From JANRLT01 sp041736895 (GTDB lineage: Bacteria; Planctomycetota; Planctomycetia; Pirellulales; JALHPA01): a stretch of 51,317 nucleotides of DNA. The translations under genes were made by a program, and so were the position numbers. The DNA is taken from the NCBI GenBank assembly GCA_041736895.1, contig JBGSSS010000059.1, positions 1 to 51,317 on the forward strand, given 5' to 3'. Shown here piece by piece: positions 24,836-33,183 of the stretch (within the stretch, counting starts at the first letter, position 1; every line of letters starts with the position of its first letter). The notes under the pieces are model-generated. The model ran no database searches, had not been told where the DNA came from, and saw only the letters and a list, made by a program, of their open reading frames with translations.

Positions 24836-25237
24836 AAGGGGCGATATGAAAAGTGAGGTGCGGCGAAGGTGGTATAAGAACTCTACGGTAAGAACGGTAT
24901 GGTGGTTGGGGGGAATTTTCGTACGACGGACTTCCAGTCCGCCGAAATCCTTAGAAAGATCCAGCGTCGGACTGGAAGTCCGTCGTACAGCGTTGCCAGG
25001 GAGCCAATCGCTATTCCTTTATCCTAGAACGATTTTGGCTGGGGGACAATGAAAAGCCCGACTTTTGCTAGTAGGAAAATTCGCCAATTGTCGATTTGCA
25101 AGTCCTAATGTAGAATCCACTTAGGTGAAATTTCGCGTATTGAATACGATGCGAACTGAGCGGTTTGGCGAAACGAGGCCGAACTCCGGAACGTAGTACC
25201 TTCGTTATAACCCTTCCTGAACCCTCGATTTCCCTTC
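24836..25237. other. Divergent promoter region between ftsH and dxr
   Basis: 402 bp. Contains repeat D copy 2 (24921-24988). The right part is AT-rich and should carry the dxr promoter; I do not name boxes. No gene seen. Confidence 0.5.
24921..24988. repeat. Double-hairpin dispersed repeat, family D copy 2
   Basis: GTACGACGGACTTCCAGTCC at the left faces GGACTGGAAGTCCGTCGTAC at the right, 68 bp overall. The same outer arms occur at 1165-1229 with a different central part. Confidence 0.88.
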
Positions 25238-26401
25238 ATGCCGAGCCGAATACGCCGTATCGCCGTCTTCGGCTCGACCGGAAGCATCGGGACCAACACC
25301 CTGGCGGTCGCTCGGGCGTTGCCAGAGGATTTGCAGGTCACGGCCCTCGCGGCCTGTCGCAGTACGGCACTAGCACTGGAGCAAGCGATCGAATTCCGGC
25401 CGCGCTGGCTGATCATTCAGGACAAAGAAGCGGCTGGGGCGCAGGACTGGTCGACGCTCCCGCGCGAAACGGAATTGCTGGTCGGGGACGAGGCCCTGGA
25501 GCGGATCGCCGCGCATCCGGAGATCGATTGTGTCGTCGCCGCGATTGTTGGCAGCGCAGGGTTGGCAAGTACTTGGGCTGCAATCGCGGCCGGCAGGCGC
25601 GTCGCCCTGGCGAACAAAGAAACATTGGTCGTTGCCGGCGCGCTGGTCATGGAGCTCGCCGCAAAGTCCGGGGCCGAACTCATCCCGATTGATAGCGAGC
25701 ACAGCGCGATTTTTCAGGCCTTGCAAGCCGGCCCCCGCGCGGCGGTCGAGCGAATCGTCCTCACCGCAAGCGGTGGCCCGTTTCGGACTTTGCCGCTCGA
25801 AGAACTCCGGCAAGTCACCGCGGAAGAGGCGCTCCGCCATCCGGTCTGGTCGATGGGCAAAAAAGTCACGATCGATTCGGCCACGATGATGAACAAGGCA
25901 CTCGAGATTATCGAAGCTCGCTGGCTGTTCGGGCTACGCGCCGACCAGATCGGCGTGATGGTTCATCCGCAGTCGATCATCCATTCGCTCGTCGAATTCC
26001 AAGACGGCGCGATAGTCGCGCAGCTCGGTCCGCCGGACATGAAGTTGCCGATTCAATATGCCCTGACCTGGCCCAAGCGCGAGGTTGGACCCGCGCGGCG
26101 ATTCGATTGGTCGCGGGCGTACAACCTGGAGATGACGCCGCCCGATTTGGAACGGTTTCCGGCACTCGAATTGGGCTGGCGTGCGGCGCGCGACGGCGGC
26201 ACGACCGGAGCGGTGCTGAACGCTGCGAACGAAGCGGCGGTTAACGAATTTTTGGCCGGCGAGCTCCCTTTTTGCGAAATAACGGCCGTTGCGCGACGAA
26301 TAGTGGAAGAGCATCCTTTCGAAGCCCGGCCGACGCTCGCACGGTTGATCGAACTTGACCGCTGGGCCCGCGAACAAGTCACACAGCGTGTTGTGATGTA
26401 G
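25238..26401 (+). CDS. dxr: 1-deoxy-D-xylulose 5-phosphate reductoisomerase
   Basis: Second step of the non-mevalonate (MEP) isoprenoid pathway: converts DXP to 2-C-methylerythritol 4-phosphate using NADPH and a divalent metal. 387 residues, normal length. The NADPH loop is FGSTGSIG (11-18). Metal and substrate residues are in IPIDSEHSAIFQ and EIIEARWLFG; the flexible loop is HPVWSMGKKVTIDSATMMNK. rseP follows about 110 bp downstream on the same strand, an arrangement found in many bacteria. Confidence 0.97.
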   Translation: MPSRIRRIAVFGSTGSIGTNTLAVARALPEDLQVTALAACRSTALALEQAIEFRPRWLIIQDKEAAGAQDWSTLPRETELLVGDEALERIAAHPEIDCVVAAIVGSAGLASTWAAIAAGRRVALANKETLVVAGALVMELAAKSGAELIPIDSEHSAIFQALQAGPRAAVERIVLTASGGPFRTLPLEELRQVTAEEALRHPVWSMGKKVTIDSATMMNKALEIIEARWLFGLRADQIGVMVHPQSIIHSLVEFQDGAIVAQLGPPDMKLPIQYALTWPKREVGPARRFDWSRAYNLEMTPPDLERFPALELGWRAARDGGTTGAVLNAANEAAVNEFLAGELPFCEITAVARRIVEEHPFEARPTLARLIELDRWAREQVTQRVVM

Positions 26402-26413
26402 AATTTTATAGCC

Positions 26414-26466
26414 CGTAGCGTTAGCGAGGGCGATAAAATTCAGTTGTCGCCCTCGCTTACGCTACG
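26414..26466. repeat. Palindrome GTAGCGTTAGCGAGGGCG, family E
   Basis: CGTAGCGTTAGCGAGGGCG and CGCCCTCGCTTACGCTACG face each other across a loop of about 15 bases. Partial copies lie at 40758-40785 and 48741-48757. Located between dxr and rseP. Confidence 0.85.
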
Positions 26467-26507
26467 AACTCCTTACTCCTAACTCCTTACTCCTATATTC
26501 TTTCTCG

Positions 26508-28796
26508 ATGTCATCACTCTATAGCTTGATTGAAACGATTTACTGGTTCATTCAACCTTCGCATTGGCCGACGATTCTCAAAGTCGGCGGCGGGTTGAGC
26601 TTTGTCATCTTTGTGCATGAGCTCGGACACTTCCTCGTGGCCAAGGCTTGCGGCGTGCGCTGCGACAAGTTCTACGTCGGCTTCGATTGGCCGTTGGGGC
26701 GAGGGTTGGACTGGCTGCTGTCCCTGCCGCTGAAGCCATTCGGAAAGAGCGTCAAGTTCTTTCAATACTTCATCCCCGATTCACTCGTCAAATTCAAAGC
26801 GGGCGAAACGGTTTACGGGATCGGCATCGTGCCGCTCGGCGGGTACGTGAAGATGCTCGGCCAGGACGACGACCCGTCGCAAGCCAGCGCCGAAATGAAA
26901 ATCCTCGAACGCCAGCGCAAACTCGAAGCCGCCGGGCAAGCCGTCCCGGACGATGAAAGGATCAGCGACGAACGGGCGCGGGAACTCCTCGATCCGCGAA
27001 GCTACCAAACCAAGAGCGTGCCGCAGCGTCTGGCCATCATCACGGCCGGCGTGATCATGAATGTGATCTTTGCCTTTCTCATGGCCGTCCTTGCGTACAG
27101 CATCGGCGTCGATAAGGGTGTCACCGAAATTGGCCGCGTCTATGCCGGCGGGCCAGCCTGGAAAGCCGGACTGCAACCGGGCGACAAGGTCATCAGCATC
27201 GCCGGCGAGCCGGTGCAATATTTCGAAGATCTGATGGCGCATGTGCAGTTCAAAAACGTCGATAATCCCAAGGATATCCCGTTCGTCGTCAAGCGCCCCG
27301 GAGTCGAAAAACCAATTGAGCTCAAGATCACCCCCGACACGAGCGCCGGCGCGCCGGTGATCCTGGTTGGACCCGCGAGCTCGCTCAAAGTGGCGGGCGT
27401 CGACGAATTCGGCAAGTATGGCCGGATGACGGACCCCAAGATCAAGGACGAAGAGCGTCCCAAGGACAAAGACATCGTGACCAAGGTCAACGGCGCGAAG
27501 GTCGAGGATCACGACGCGTGGGACAAGCTCCTCCGCGAAAATCGCGGCAAGCCGATTACGATCACCGTCGAGCGCGAAGCCAAGAACCAACCGGCAGGCG
27601 ACACGGTCGCGAACAAAGAAGAGCGGACATTCGAATTGCCCCCAGTCAAAAAACGGACGCTCGGTCTAGTGATGACGCTTGGCCCGATCGTCTCGGTGCA
27701 GCCGGACTCGCCCGCGGCGCTTGCAGGCTTGCGCGTCGGCGATCAATTGACGCAACTCGATGGCCAACCGCTTGGCGATCCGGAGACGCTCGAAGAGCGG
27801 CTCCGTGAACTGGCCGACAAGCCGGTAAAGCTGACCGTGAAGCGTAACACACTCTCTAGTGCCTTGAGTGAGTTGCTCGGAACGATTGCCGAACGGTTGG
27901 GGGAGAAACCCAAGTCCGAGGGAAGCGAGCCAAGCGAAAAAGTGATCGAACTCACGCCGCGGGCGTTGGGCCGCACTCCATCTTCGCAAGCGTCGCTGCC
28001 GCTCGAAAGCATCGGCGTTTGCTGCGACGTGACGCCCGTGATTTCGGCGATTGTTCCCGACAGCCCGGCGGAAAAGGCAGGACTCAAGGCTGGCCAAACC
28101 GTTGCCGAAATTCAATTACTCAAAGCAACCAAGCCGATGCCGGAGAAACTGTTCGCCGTCGGTGATAGCGAACCGATCCCCATCATGCAGAAGGCCACGG
28201 ACAAGAAGAAGCTGATTTGGTCCAGCGTCGACGAACTGCTCCAAGATGCCGATCCATCGCGCAAGGTCAAACTCATTCTCAAAAAAGAGGACAAAGAAGA
28301 GAAAGCCCAAGAAGTAATCCTCGAACCTGCCGCGTCTGATTCCGAATACATCCTCGGCCGCGATATCTACTTTCACGGTGCTACGGAAACGGTGAAGTAC
28401 CCGTTCGGTGAAGCCGTCAGCGAAGGCTTCAAAACGACGGGCGAAAAGCTGATGATGGTCGTGGGTTTTCTGCGGCAAATCGGCAGCCGCATCTCGCCCA
28501 AGAATCTTGGCGGGCCAGTCGCGATCGCGACGCAAGCCGGCATGGCGGCCAACAGCGGGTTTTCGAGCTTGCTCTTGTTCCTGGTGATGCTCAGTGCGAA
28601 TCTGGCCGTCGTCAACATGCTGCCGATTCCGGTCCTCGACGGCGGGCACGTCGTGTTCTTGCTCTACGAATGGGTCACCGGCAAACCGATGCCGGCCAAG
28701 ATCTTCGAATTCCTGATGTACATCGGCGTGCTGATGTTGATGACACTCATGCTGTTCGTGCTGGGGTTGGATTTTGGCTTGATTTCGCGCCGGTAA
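26508..28796 (+). CDS. rseP: RseP-type site-2 intramembrane metalloprotease, enlarged
   Basis: 762 residues, against about 450 in E. coli. Zinc site HELGH at 37-41 in the first membrane helix, and NMLPIPVLDGGH near the C-terminus supply the M50 active site. The central region holds at least three PDZ-like modules (AGLQPGDKVISIAGEPV, LAGLRVGDQLTQLDGQPL and KAGLKAGQTVAEIQ), separated by charged segments. The family cuts membrane-anchored anti-sigma factors or remnant signal peptides after a first cut. The extra PDZ-like modules probably limit substrate access. Cognate sigma/anti-sigma pair not seen nearby. Confidence 0.9.
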   Translation: MSSLYSLIETIYWFIQPSHWPTILKVGGGLSFVIFVHELGHFLVAKACGVRCDKFYVGFDWPLGRGLDWLLSLPLKPFGKSVKFFQYFIPDSLVKFKAGETVYGIGIVPLGGYVKMLGQDDDPSQASAEMKILERQRKLEAAGQAVPDDERISDERARELLDPRSYQTKSVPQRLAIITAGVIMNVIFAFLMAVLAYSIGVDKGVTEIGRVYAGGPAWKAGLQPGDKVISIAGEPVQYFEDLMAHVQFKNVDNPKDIPFVVKRPGVEKPIELKITPDTSAGAPVILVGPASSLKVAGVDEFGKYGRMTDPKIKDEERPKDKDIVTKVNGAKVEDHDAWDKLLRENRGKPITITVEREAKNQPAGDTVANKEERTFELPPVKKRTLGLVMTLGPIVSVQPDSPAALAGLRVGDQLTQLDGQPLGDPETLEERLRELADKPVKLTVKRNTLSSALSELLGTIAERLGEKPKSEGSEPSEKVIELTPRALGRTPSSQASLPLESIGVCCDVTPVISAIVPDSPAEKAGLKAGQTVAEIQLLKATKPMPEKLFAVGDSEPIPIMQKATDKKKLIWSSVDELLQDADPSRKVKLILKKEDKEEKAQEVILEPAASDSEYILGRDIYFHGATETVKYPFGEAVSEGFKTTGEKLMMVVGFLRQIGSRISPKNLGGPVAIATQAGMAANSGFSSLLLFLVMLSANLAVVNMLPIPVLDGGHVVFLLYEWVTGKPMPAKIFEFLMYIGVLMLMTLMLFVLGLDFGLISRR

Positions 28797-28800
28797 ACAT

Positions 28801-28939
28801 TAGCCCCCGATCAATGACCGGGGGAGCAAGGCGTTGCGAGAACTCAAGCGTTGAATTAAAGAAGACACGGAACTTTTGAAGGTTGTGAGAAATATATGTC
28901 GCTCTACCCGCTGTTCCCTCCGTCATTGACGGGGGGCTA
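28801..28939. repeat. Inverted pair of CCCCCGATCAATGACCGGGGG-type hairpins
   Basis: Left TAGCCCCCGATCAATGACCG and right GTCATTGACGGGGGGCTA are inverted copies bounding a 139-bp element between rseP and glnE. The interior is AT-rich with no gene. Confidence 0.7.
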
Positions 28940-28955
28940 AAAAAGCGACGCTCGC

Positions 28956-31900
28956 ATGCCGTTGGAACATATGACGACGGAACTCGATCGGCCGCTGGCG
29001 CTGGAATGGCTGGAGCGCCGCGGGGTCGTCAATTTGGAGCGCGGGCTGCAAAACCTGCGCAGCATTTCGCTGCGGGTGCCGCCGCAATCGTTCACACTGC
29101 TGAGCGAACAATTGGGGATCGCGCTCTATCGTCTGAGCGATCCGGACATGGCGCTCAACAACCTGGATCGCTTCCTGCAAGCGACGCCCGACCCGCTCGC
29201 GCTGATGGCGCTCTTTGAACGCGATCCTGATGCTCTCAGCACATTGACGCAGATCTTCTCCGGCAGTCAGTACCTCGGCGATCTCTTGGTTCACGATCCC
29301 GAGGGCTACCCGCTCTTGCGGCAGTGGCACGGCGAGCCGATCTCGCGCGACGTCCTGTCACAAAACATCGCGGCCGAAGTTCTCGCTGCCGCCGATCCGC
29401 GCGAGATTCCGACGCTGCTGCGGCGTTACAAACGCCGCGAGACACTGCGTATCGGGTACAGCGATATGATCCGAGGGTTACGGCTCGAGACGGTGACGAA
29501 GCAGATTTCGTACCTGGCCGATGCGCTCATTGATGCAGCGGTCCTCACCGCACGGAAGTCACTCGAGCAAAAGCTTGGCGTTCCGCGCGATACGGCGGGA
29601 CAGCCGGCGCGATTCGTCGTTATCGCCTTGGGCAAACTCGGCGGGTTGGAGCTGAATTATTCGAGCGACATCGATCTGATGTTCCTCTACTCGGACGAAG
29701 GGCTGACCGACGGCGGCCGCAAGATCGCCAACAGCGAATTCTTCTCACGTTTAGTTCGCGAAGTAGTTCGGCTTTTAACGGAATCAACGGCGCTTGGTAT
29801 CGTCTATCGAGTCGATCTCCGCTTGCGGCCCGGCGGCGAAAGCGCGCAAGTCGTCACGACCCTTGATGCGGCGCTAAATTACTACGATCTGCTCGGCCGA
29901 ACGTGGGAGCGGCAAGCTTTTGTCAAAGCCCGCGCCGTCGCTGGGGACTTAGAACTGGGCCAGGAATTCCTTACGCGGTTGGAGCCGTGGATTTATCGGC
30001 GGTATCTTTCGCGGGCGGATATCAGCGGCATCCGCGCGCTCAAACGCCGCATCGAGCAGCGTGCCGAACGCGAAGGGGGCGAAGCGACCAACGTCAAAAC
30101 GGGCCGCGGCGGAATTCGCGATATCGAGTTTGTGATCCAGTTCCTGCAACTCTTGAACGGCGGCGACCTGCCTGAGGTCCGTACGACCAACACCCTCGAA
30201 GCGATCGTGCGGCTCGAGAACGCCGGCTGCCTGACGAACCAAGAGCGTTCGCTGCTCGGCGAGCATTACACGCTACTGCGGCAAATCGAGCATCGCTTGC
30301 AAATCATGTTCGATTTGCAGACTCACACCTTGCCCCGCGACCCGGCGGAGTTGCGGCGGCTTGCGATTCGCCTCGGCTACACCGGCACGCCCACGCAGCC
30401 GCCGCTCGGTGAATTCACCGCCGAGTACCAACGAGTCACGGAACTGAATCGCAAGATCCTTGATCACTTGCTCCACGACGCGTTTCCGGGCGATGAGCAT
30501 TCCGAACCCGAGGTGGACTTGGTGCTCGATCCTGCACCGAAGCCGGCGCGAATTCGGACGGTACTCGCGCGGCACAACTTTCGCGATGTGCAGCGTGCCT
30601 ACGAAGAGCTGATGTCGCTGGCGGAGGAAAAGATTCGGTTCCTCTCGCCGCGCCGATGCCGGCATTTTTTGGCCGCAATCGCACCGCGGCTATTGGCGGC
30701 GATCGCCACGCGGGCCGATCCTGACACGGCGCTGCGAAATCTCGCTCGCGTCAGCGATTCGCTCGGCGGCAAGGCCGTGCTGTGGGAGTTGTTCAACTTC
30801 AACCCGCCATCGTTGGAGCTGTATGTCGATCTCTGCGCGTCGAGTCCCTTCCTTTGCGATGTGTTAACCAAACATCCGGGAATGATCGATGAGTTGCTCG
30901 ACAGCTTGCTCGTGGACAAGCTGCCGACGCTCGCGCAGTTGCAAGCGCACCTGGCAGAACTCACGCGCAAGGCAGCAGAACCGCTGCCGATCTGGCACAG
31001 TTTTTTGAATGCCGAAAAATTGCGCGTCGGGGTGCGCGATATTTTGAACAAGGAACCAGTCGAGCAGATCAACGCCGCGCTCTCCAACATCGCCGAGACG
31101 GTCGTGCAGCATGTTGCCGAGACAACATTCGACGCGCTCGTCGCCAAATTCGGCGAGCCGCAGTCAGCCGAGACAGGCGACCCGGCGGAGATGCTCATCG
31201 TCGCGATGGGCAAATTTGGCGGGGCCGAATTGAATTACCACAGCGATCTCGATTTGCTCTTTTTGTACACCGCGGATGGCGGCACGTTTCATCGTGCTCG
31301 CCGTACTTCGCGCAGTGCCGAGACCACGAGCAACCAGCATTTTTTCAGCGAACAAGGTCAAAGGCTTATCAAACTCTGCGGCGAAGTCGGTCCGCAGGGC
31401 CGCCTTTACGAAGTCGATCCGCGTTTGCGGCCCACCGGCAAGAGCGGCCGGCTAGCCACCTCACTCACCGAGTTCCTGCGCTATTTTCAATCGGGCGAAG
31501 GCCAGCTCTGGGAACGCCAGGCGCTCTGCCGCGCGCGGGTCATCACCGGATCGCCCGCTGCCCGCGCCGCGGCGATGGAAGCGATTCATCGCGCGCAGTT
31601 TGCGATCCCGTGGCGGTCGGAATTCTCACGCGAGATCATGGACATGCGGTTGCGGATGCAAGAAGGGGCATCTGAATGGAATTTAAAACGTGCCTCGGGC
31701 GGAGTTGTCGATATCGAGTTTCTCGTGCAGCTCTTGCAACTCAAACACGGGGCCGATCTGCCGAACCTGCGTCAGCCCAACACGATCAGCGCTCTCAACG
31801 CGCTGCGCGCGGCGGGCATTCTTTCACCAGAGGATTGGAACTATCTCTCGACCAGCTACCAAGTATTGCGTTCCGTTCAGGGCCGACTGCGGCTGATGAA

Positions 31901-32057
31901 TATGTCCGCGCTCAATGATTTGCCGACGCAGCCCGAGGAACTTTCGAAACTGGCGCAATTTCTCGGCTACCCCGATCGGGACAAACTGCTGGCCGATTGC
32001 CGTGAATTGCTCACCGAAAACCGCGCGCGGTTGGAGCGCGTCGTGAATGAAAGCTGA
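28956..32057 (+). CDS. glnE: Bifunctional glutamine synthetase adenylyltransferase/deadenylase
   Basis: Switches glutamine synthetase activity by adding or removing AMP on a tyrosine in response to nitrogen status. 1033 residues; ATG 28956 or an ATG five codons later. Two nucleotidyltransferase domains show GKLGGLELNYSSDIDLMFL (near 225; deadenylase half) and GKFGGAELNYHSDLDLLFL (near 751; adenylylating half), each followed by a helical GlnD/PII-uridylyltransferase-like domain (RGGIRDIEF; SGGVVDIEF). The longer length than E. coli GlnE (946) is modest. glnA and glnB are not in the window. Confidence 0.96.
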   Translation: MPLEHMTTELDRPLALEWLERRGVVNLERGLQNLRSISLRVPPQSFTLLSEQLGIALYRLSDPDMALNNLDRFLQATPDPLALMALFERDPDALSTLTQIFSGSQYLGDLLVHDPEGYPLLRQWHGEPISRDVLSQNIAAEVLAAADPREIPTLLRRYKRRETLRIGYSDMIRGLRLETVTKQISYLADALIDAAVLTARKSLEQKLGVPRDTAGQPARFVVIALGKLGGLELNYSSDIDLMFLYSDEGLTDGGRKIANSEFFSRLVREVVRLLTESTALGIVYRVDLRLRPGGESAQVVTTLDAALNYYDLLGRTWERQAFVKARAVAGDLELGQEFLTRLEPWIYRRYLSRADISGIRALKRRIEQRAEREGGEATNVKTGRGGIRDIEFVIQFLQLLNGGDLPEVRTTNTLEAIVRLENAGCLTNQERSLLGEHYTLLRQIEHRLQIMFDLQTHTLPRDPAELRRLAIRLGYTGTPTQPPLGEFTAEYQRVTELNRKILDHLLHDAFPGDEHSEPEVDLVLDPAPKPARIRTVLARHNFRDVQRAYEELMSLAEEKIRFLSPRRCRHFLAAIAPRLLAAIATRADPDTALRNLARVSDSLGGKAVLWELFNFNPPSLELYVDLCASSPFLCDVLTKHPGMIDELLDSLLVDKLPTLAQLQAHLAELTRKAAEPLPIWHSFLNAEKLRVGVRDILNKEPVEQINAALSNIAETVVQHVAETTFDALVAKFGEPQSAETGDPAEMLIVAMGKFGGAELNYHSDLDLLFLYTADGGTFHRARRTSRSAETTSNQHFFSEQGQRLIKLCGEVGPQGRLYEVDPRLRPTGKSGRLATSLTEFLRYFQSGEGQLWERQALCRARVITGSPAARAAAMEAIHRAQFAIPWRSEFSREIMDMRLRMQEGASEWNLKRASGGVVDIEFLVQLLQLKHGADLPNLRQPNTISALNALRAAGILSPEDWNYLSTSYQVLRSVQGRLRLMNMSALNDLPTQPEELSKLAQFLGYPDRDKLLADCRELLTENRARLERVVNES

Positions 32058-32077
32058 GGAATCGAAATAAAAAATTT

Positions 32078-32136
32078 CGCTATGACGCTAAGCGATGGGG
32101 TAGCCGTTTAGCTACCCGACCGCTTGCGTCATAGCG
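32078..32136. terminator. Palindrome CGCTATGACGC, family B, between convergent genes
   Basis: CGCTATGACGCTAAGCG and CGCTTGCGTCATAGCG face each other with an inner GGTAGC/GCTACC pairing. It lies between the ends of glnE and the DUF1579 gene and could terminate both. Other copies: 42349-42399 and 49442-49487. Confidence 0.75.
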
Positions 32137-32143
32137 ATCAGCA

Positions 32144-32776
32144 TTACTTCTTCCGATGATAGGTGATCCGCATCATAAGCGCTTCTTTGCCGTCCAGACC
32201 CGGTGAGTACATTTCAAAAACGTGCTCATCATTGCTGACGTTCTTGTTGACCAACCGTGCCGTCACTTCCTTTTGCACCATGGGGCAATAGAATTCGCCG
32301 GTCAGTTCCGCCGGGCTGTCGGTCTTGCTGTGGGTGACCATCATGCCGGTTCCCATCGAGTCGATCCACATCGAGTCGTAGCGCTTCAAATTGTTGTCAT
32401 AGCCGAGCAACATGATGCCCTCAAACGGCTGGCCCATCATTGTCCCTTTGAACTCTTCGCGGAGGAAACGCCCGCCCATGATCATGCTGATCTTGGCGGA
32501 ACCCTTGGATTTCATGACCGGCGAGCCGGGCATGTATGTTTCGCAATCGGCATCCCAATCGCCGACGGATTTGGCAAGTTCGGCATGTTCCTTGGCCGGC
32601 TGCATCTTGGCCATCATGGCGGCAGCCATTTCGGGCGTGACCCCCGGCGGCAGCGCGGGCGTTTCGGGCTTTGCTGATTCGGGCTTGGCATCGGCTTTCA
32701 CCGCCTCATCAGCGGCCAATAGCGATCCGGCCAATGTCAAACAACACACGGCGGCGAATGAGAAAAACTTGGACAT
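32144..32776 (-). CDS. Exported DUF1579 protein
   Basis: 210 residues from ATG 32776, with CAGGAG seven bases upstream; the longer frame to 32866 is not needed. Signal peptide MSKFFSFAAVCCLTLAGSLLA with a cut near AADE. Then a Pro-rich spacer and the DUF1579 domain (about 70-210: SVGDWDADCETYMPGSP, GGRFLREEFKGTM, LLGYDNNLKRYDSMWIDS). The fold is predicted beta-barrel-like; function unknown. Common in planctomycetes. Confidence 0.85.
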   Translation of the reverse strand: MSKFFSFAAVCCLTLAGSLLAADEAVKADAKPESAKPETPALPPGVTPEMAAAMMAKMQPAKEHAELAKSVGDWDADCETYMPGSPVMKSKGSAKISMIMGGRFLREEFKGTMMGQPFEGIMLLGYDNNLKRYDSMWIDSMGTGMMVTHSKTDSPAELTGEFYCPMVQKEVTARLVNKNVSNDEHVFEMYSPGLDGKEALMMRITYHRKK

Positions 32777-33183
32777 GACAATACTCCTGAGAAAGGGAAT
32801 GGTGAACAGGCGACCACTATAACAAATGATCGGCAAGCTGCAAGGATTATCTGTACAATTATTCACTAAAAATCCGTCCCTTGAAATTTACTTGCGTTTT
32901 ACAAAAAGTCCGCAAGTATGAAGCCAGAATTTCATAAGGCGACGGACTTGACTCACCTTTTAGTCGAGCCTGTCTTCCGTCGCTCGACAAGTCTTTGAGA
33001 AATTATTCTTTTTTAAAAAAATGTTTCCGACAGCAGCCCTCGGATCAATACTGGTCGTTTCGCAGCACTTCGACCGTTTCAACCGTAAACGTCGCTCGTT
33101 GATTGGGTAAAATGTGAACGCGGACGTGGTCCAAAATTCGCTGCGCGGTCAGTTCGATTCGTGTTGCGGGGCGGGTCCGATAA
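32777..33183. other. Spacer between DUF1579 and SulP genes
   Basis: 407 bp. Holds an imperfect inverted repeat (GCGACGGA / TCCGTCGC, about 32939-32985), an A/T palindrome TTTTTTAAAAAA near 33011, and an open minus-strand frame ending at 33045 that overlaps the SulP stop codon (ends VETVEVLRNDQY). That frame has no normal start and I do not call it a gene. Confidence 0.45.
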
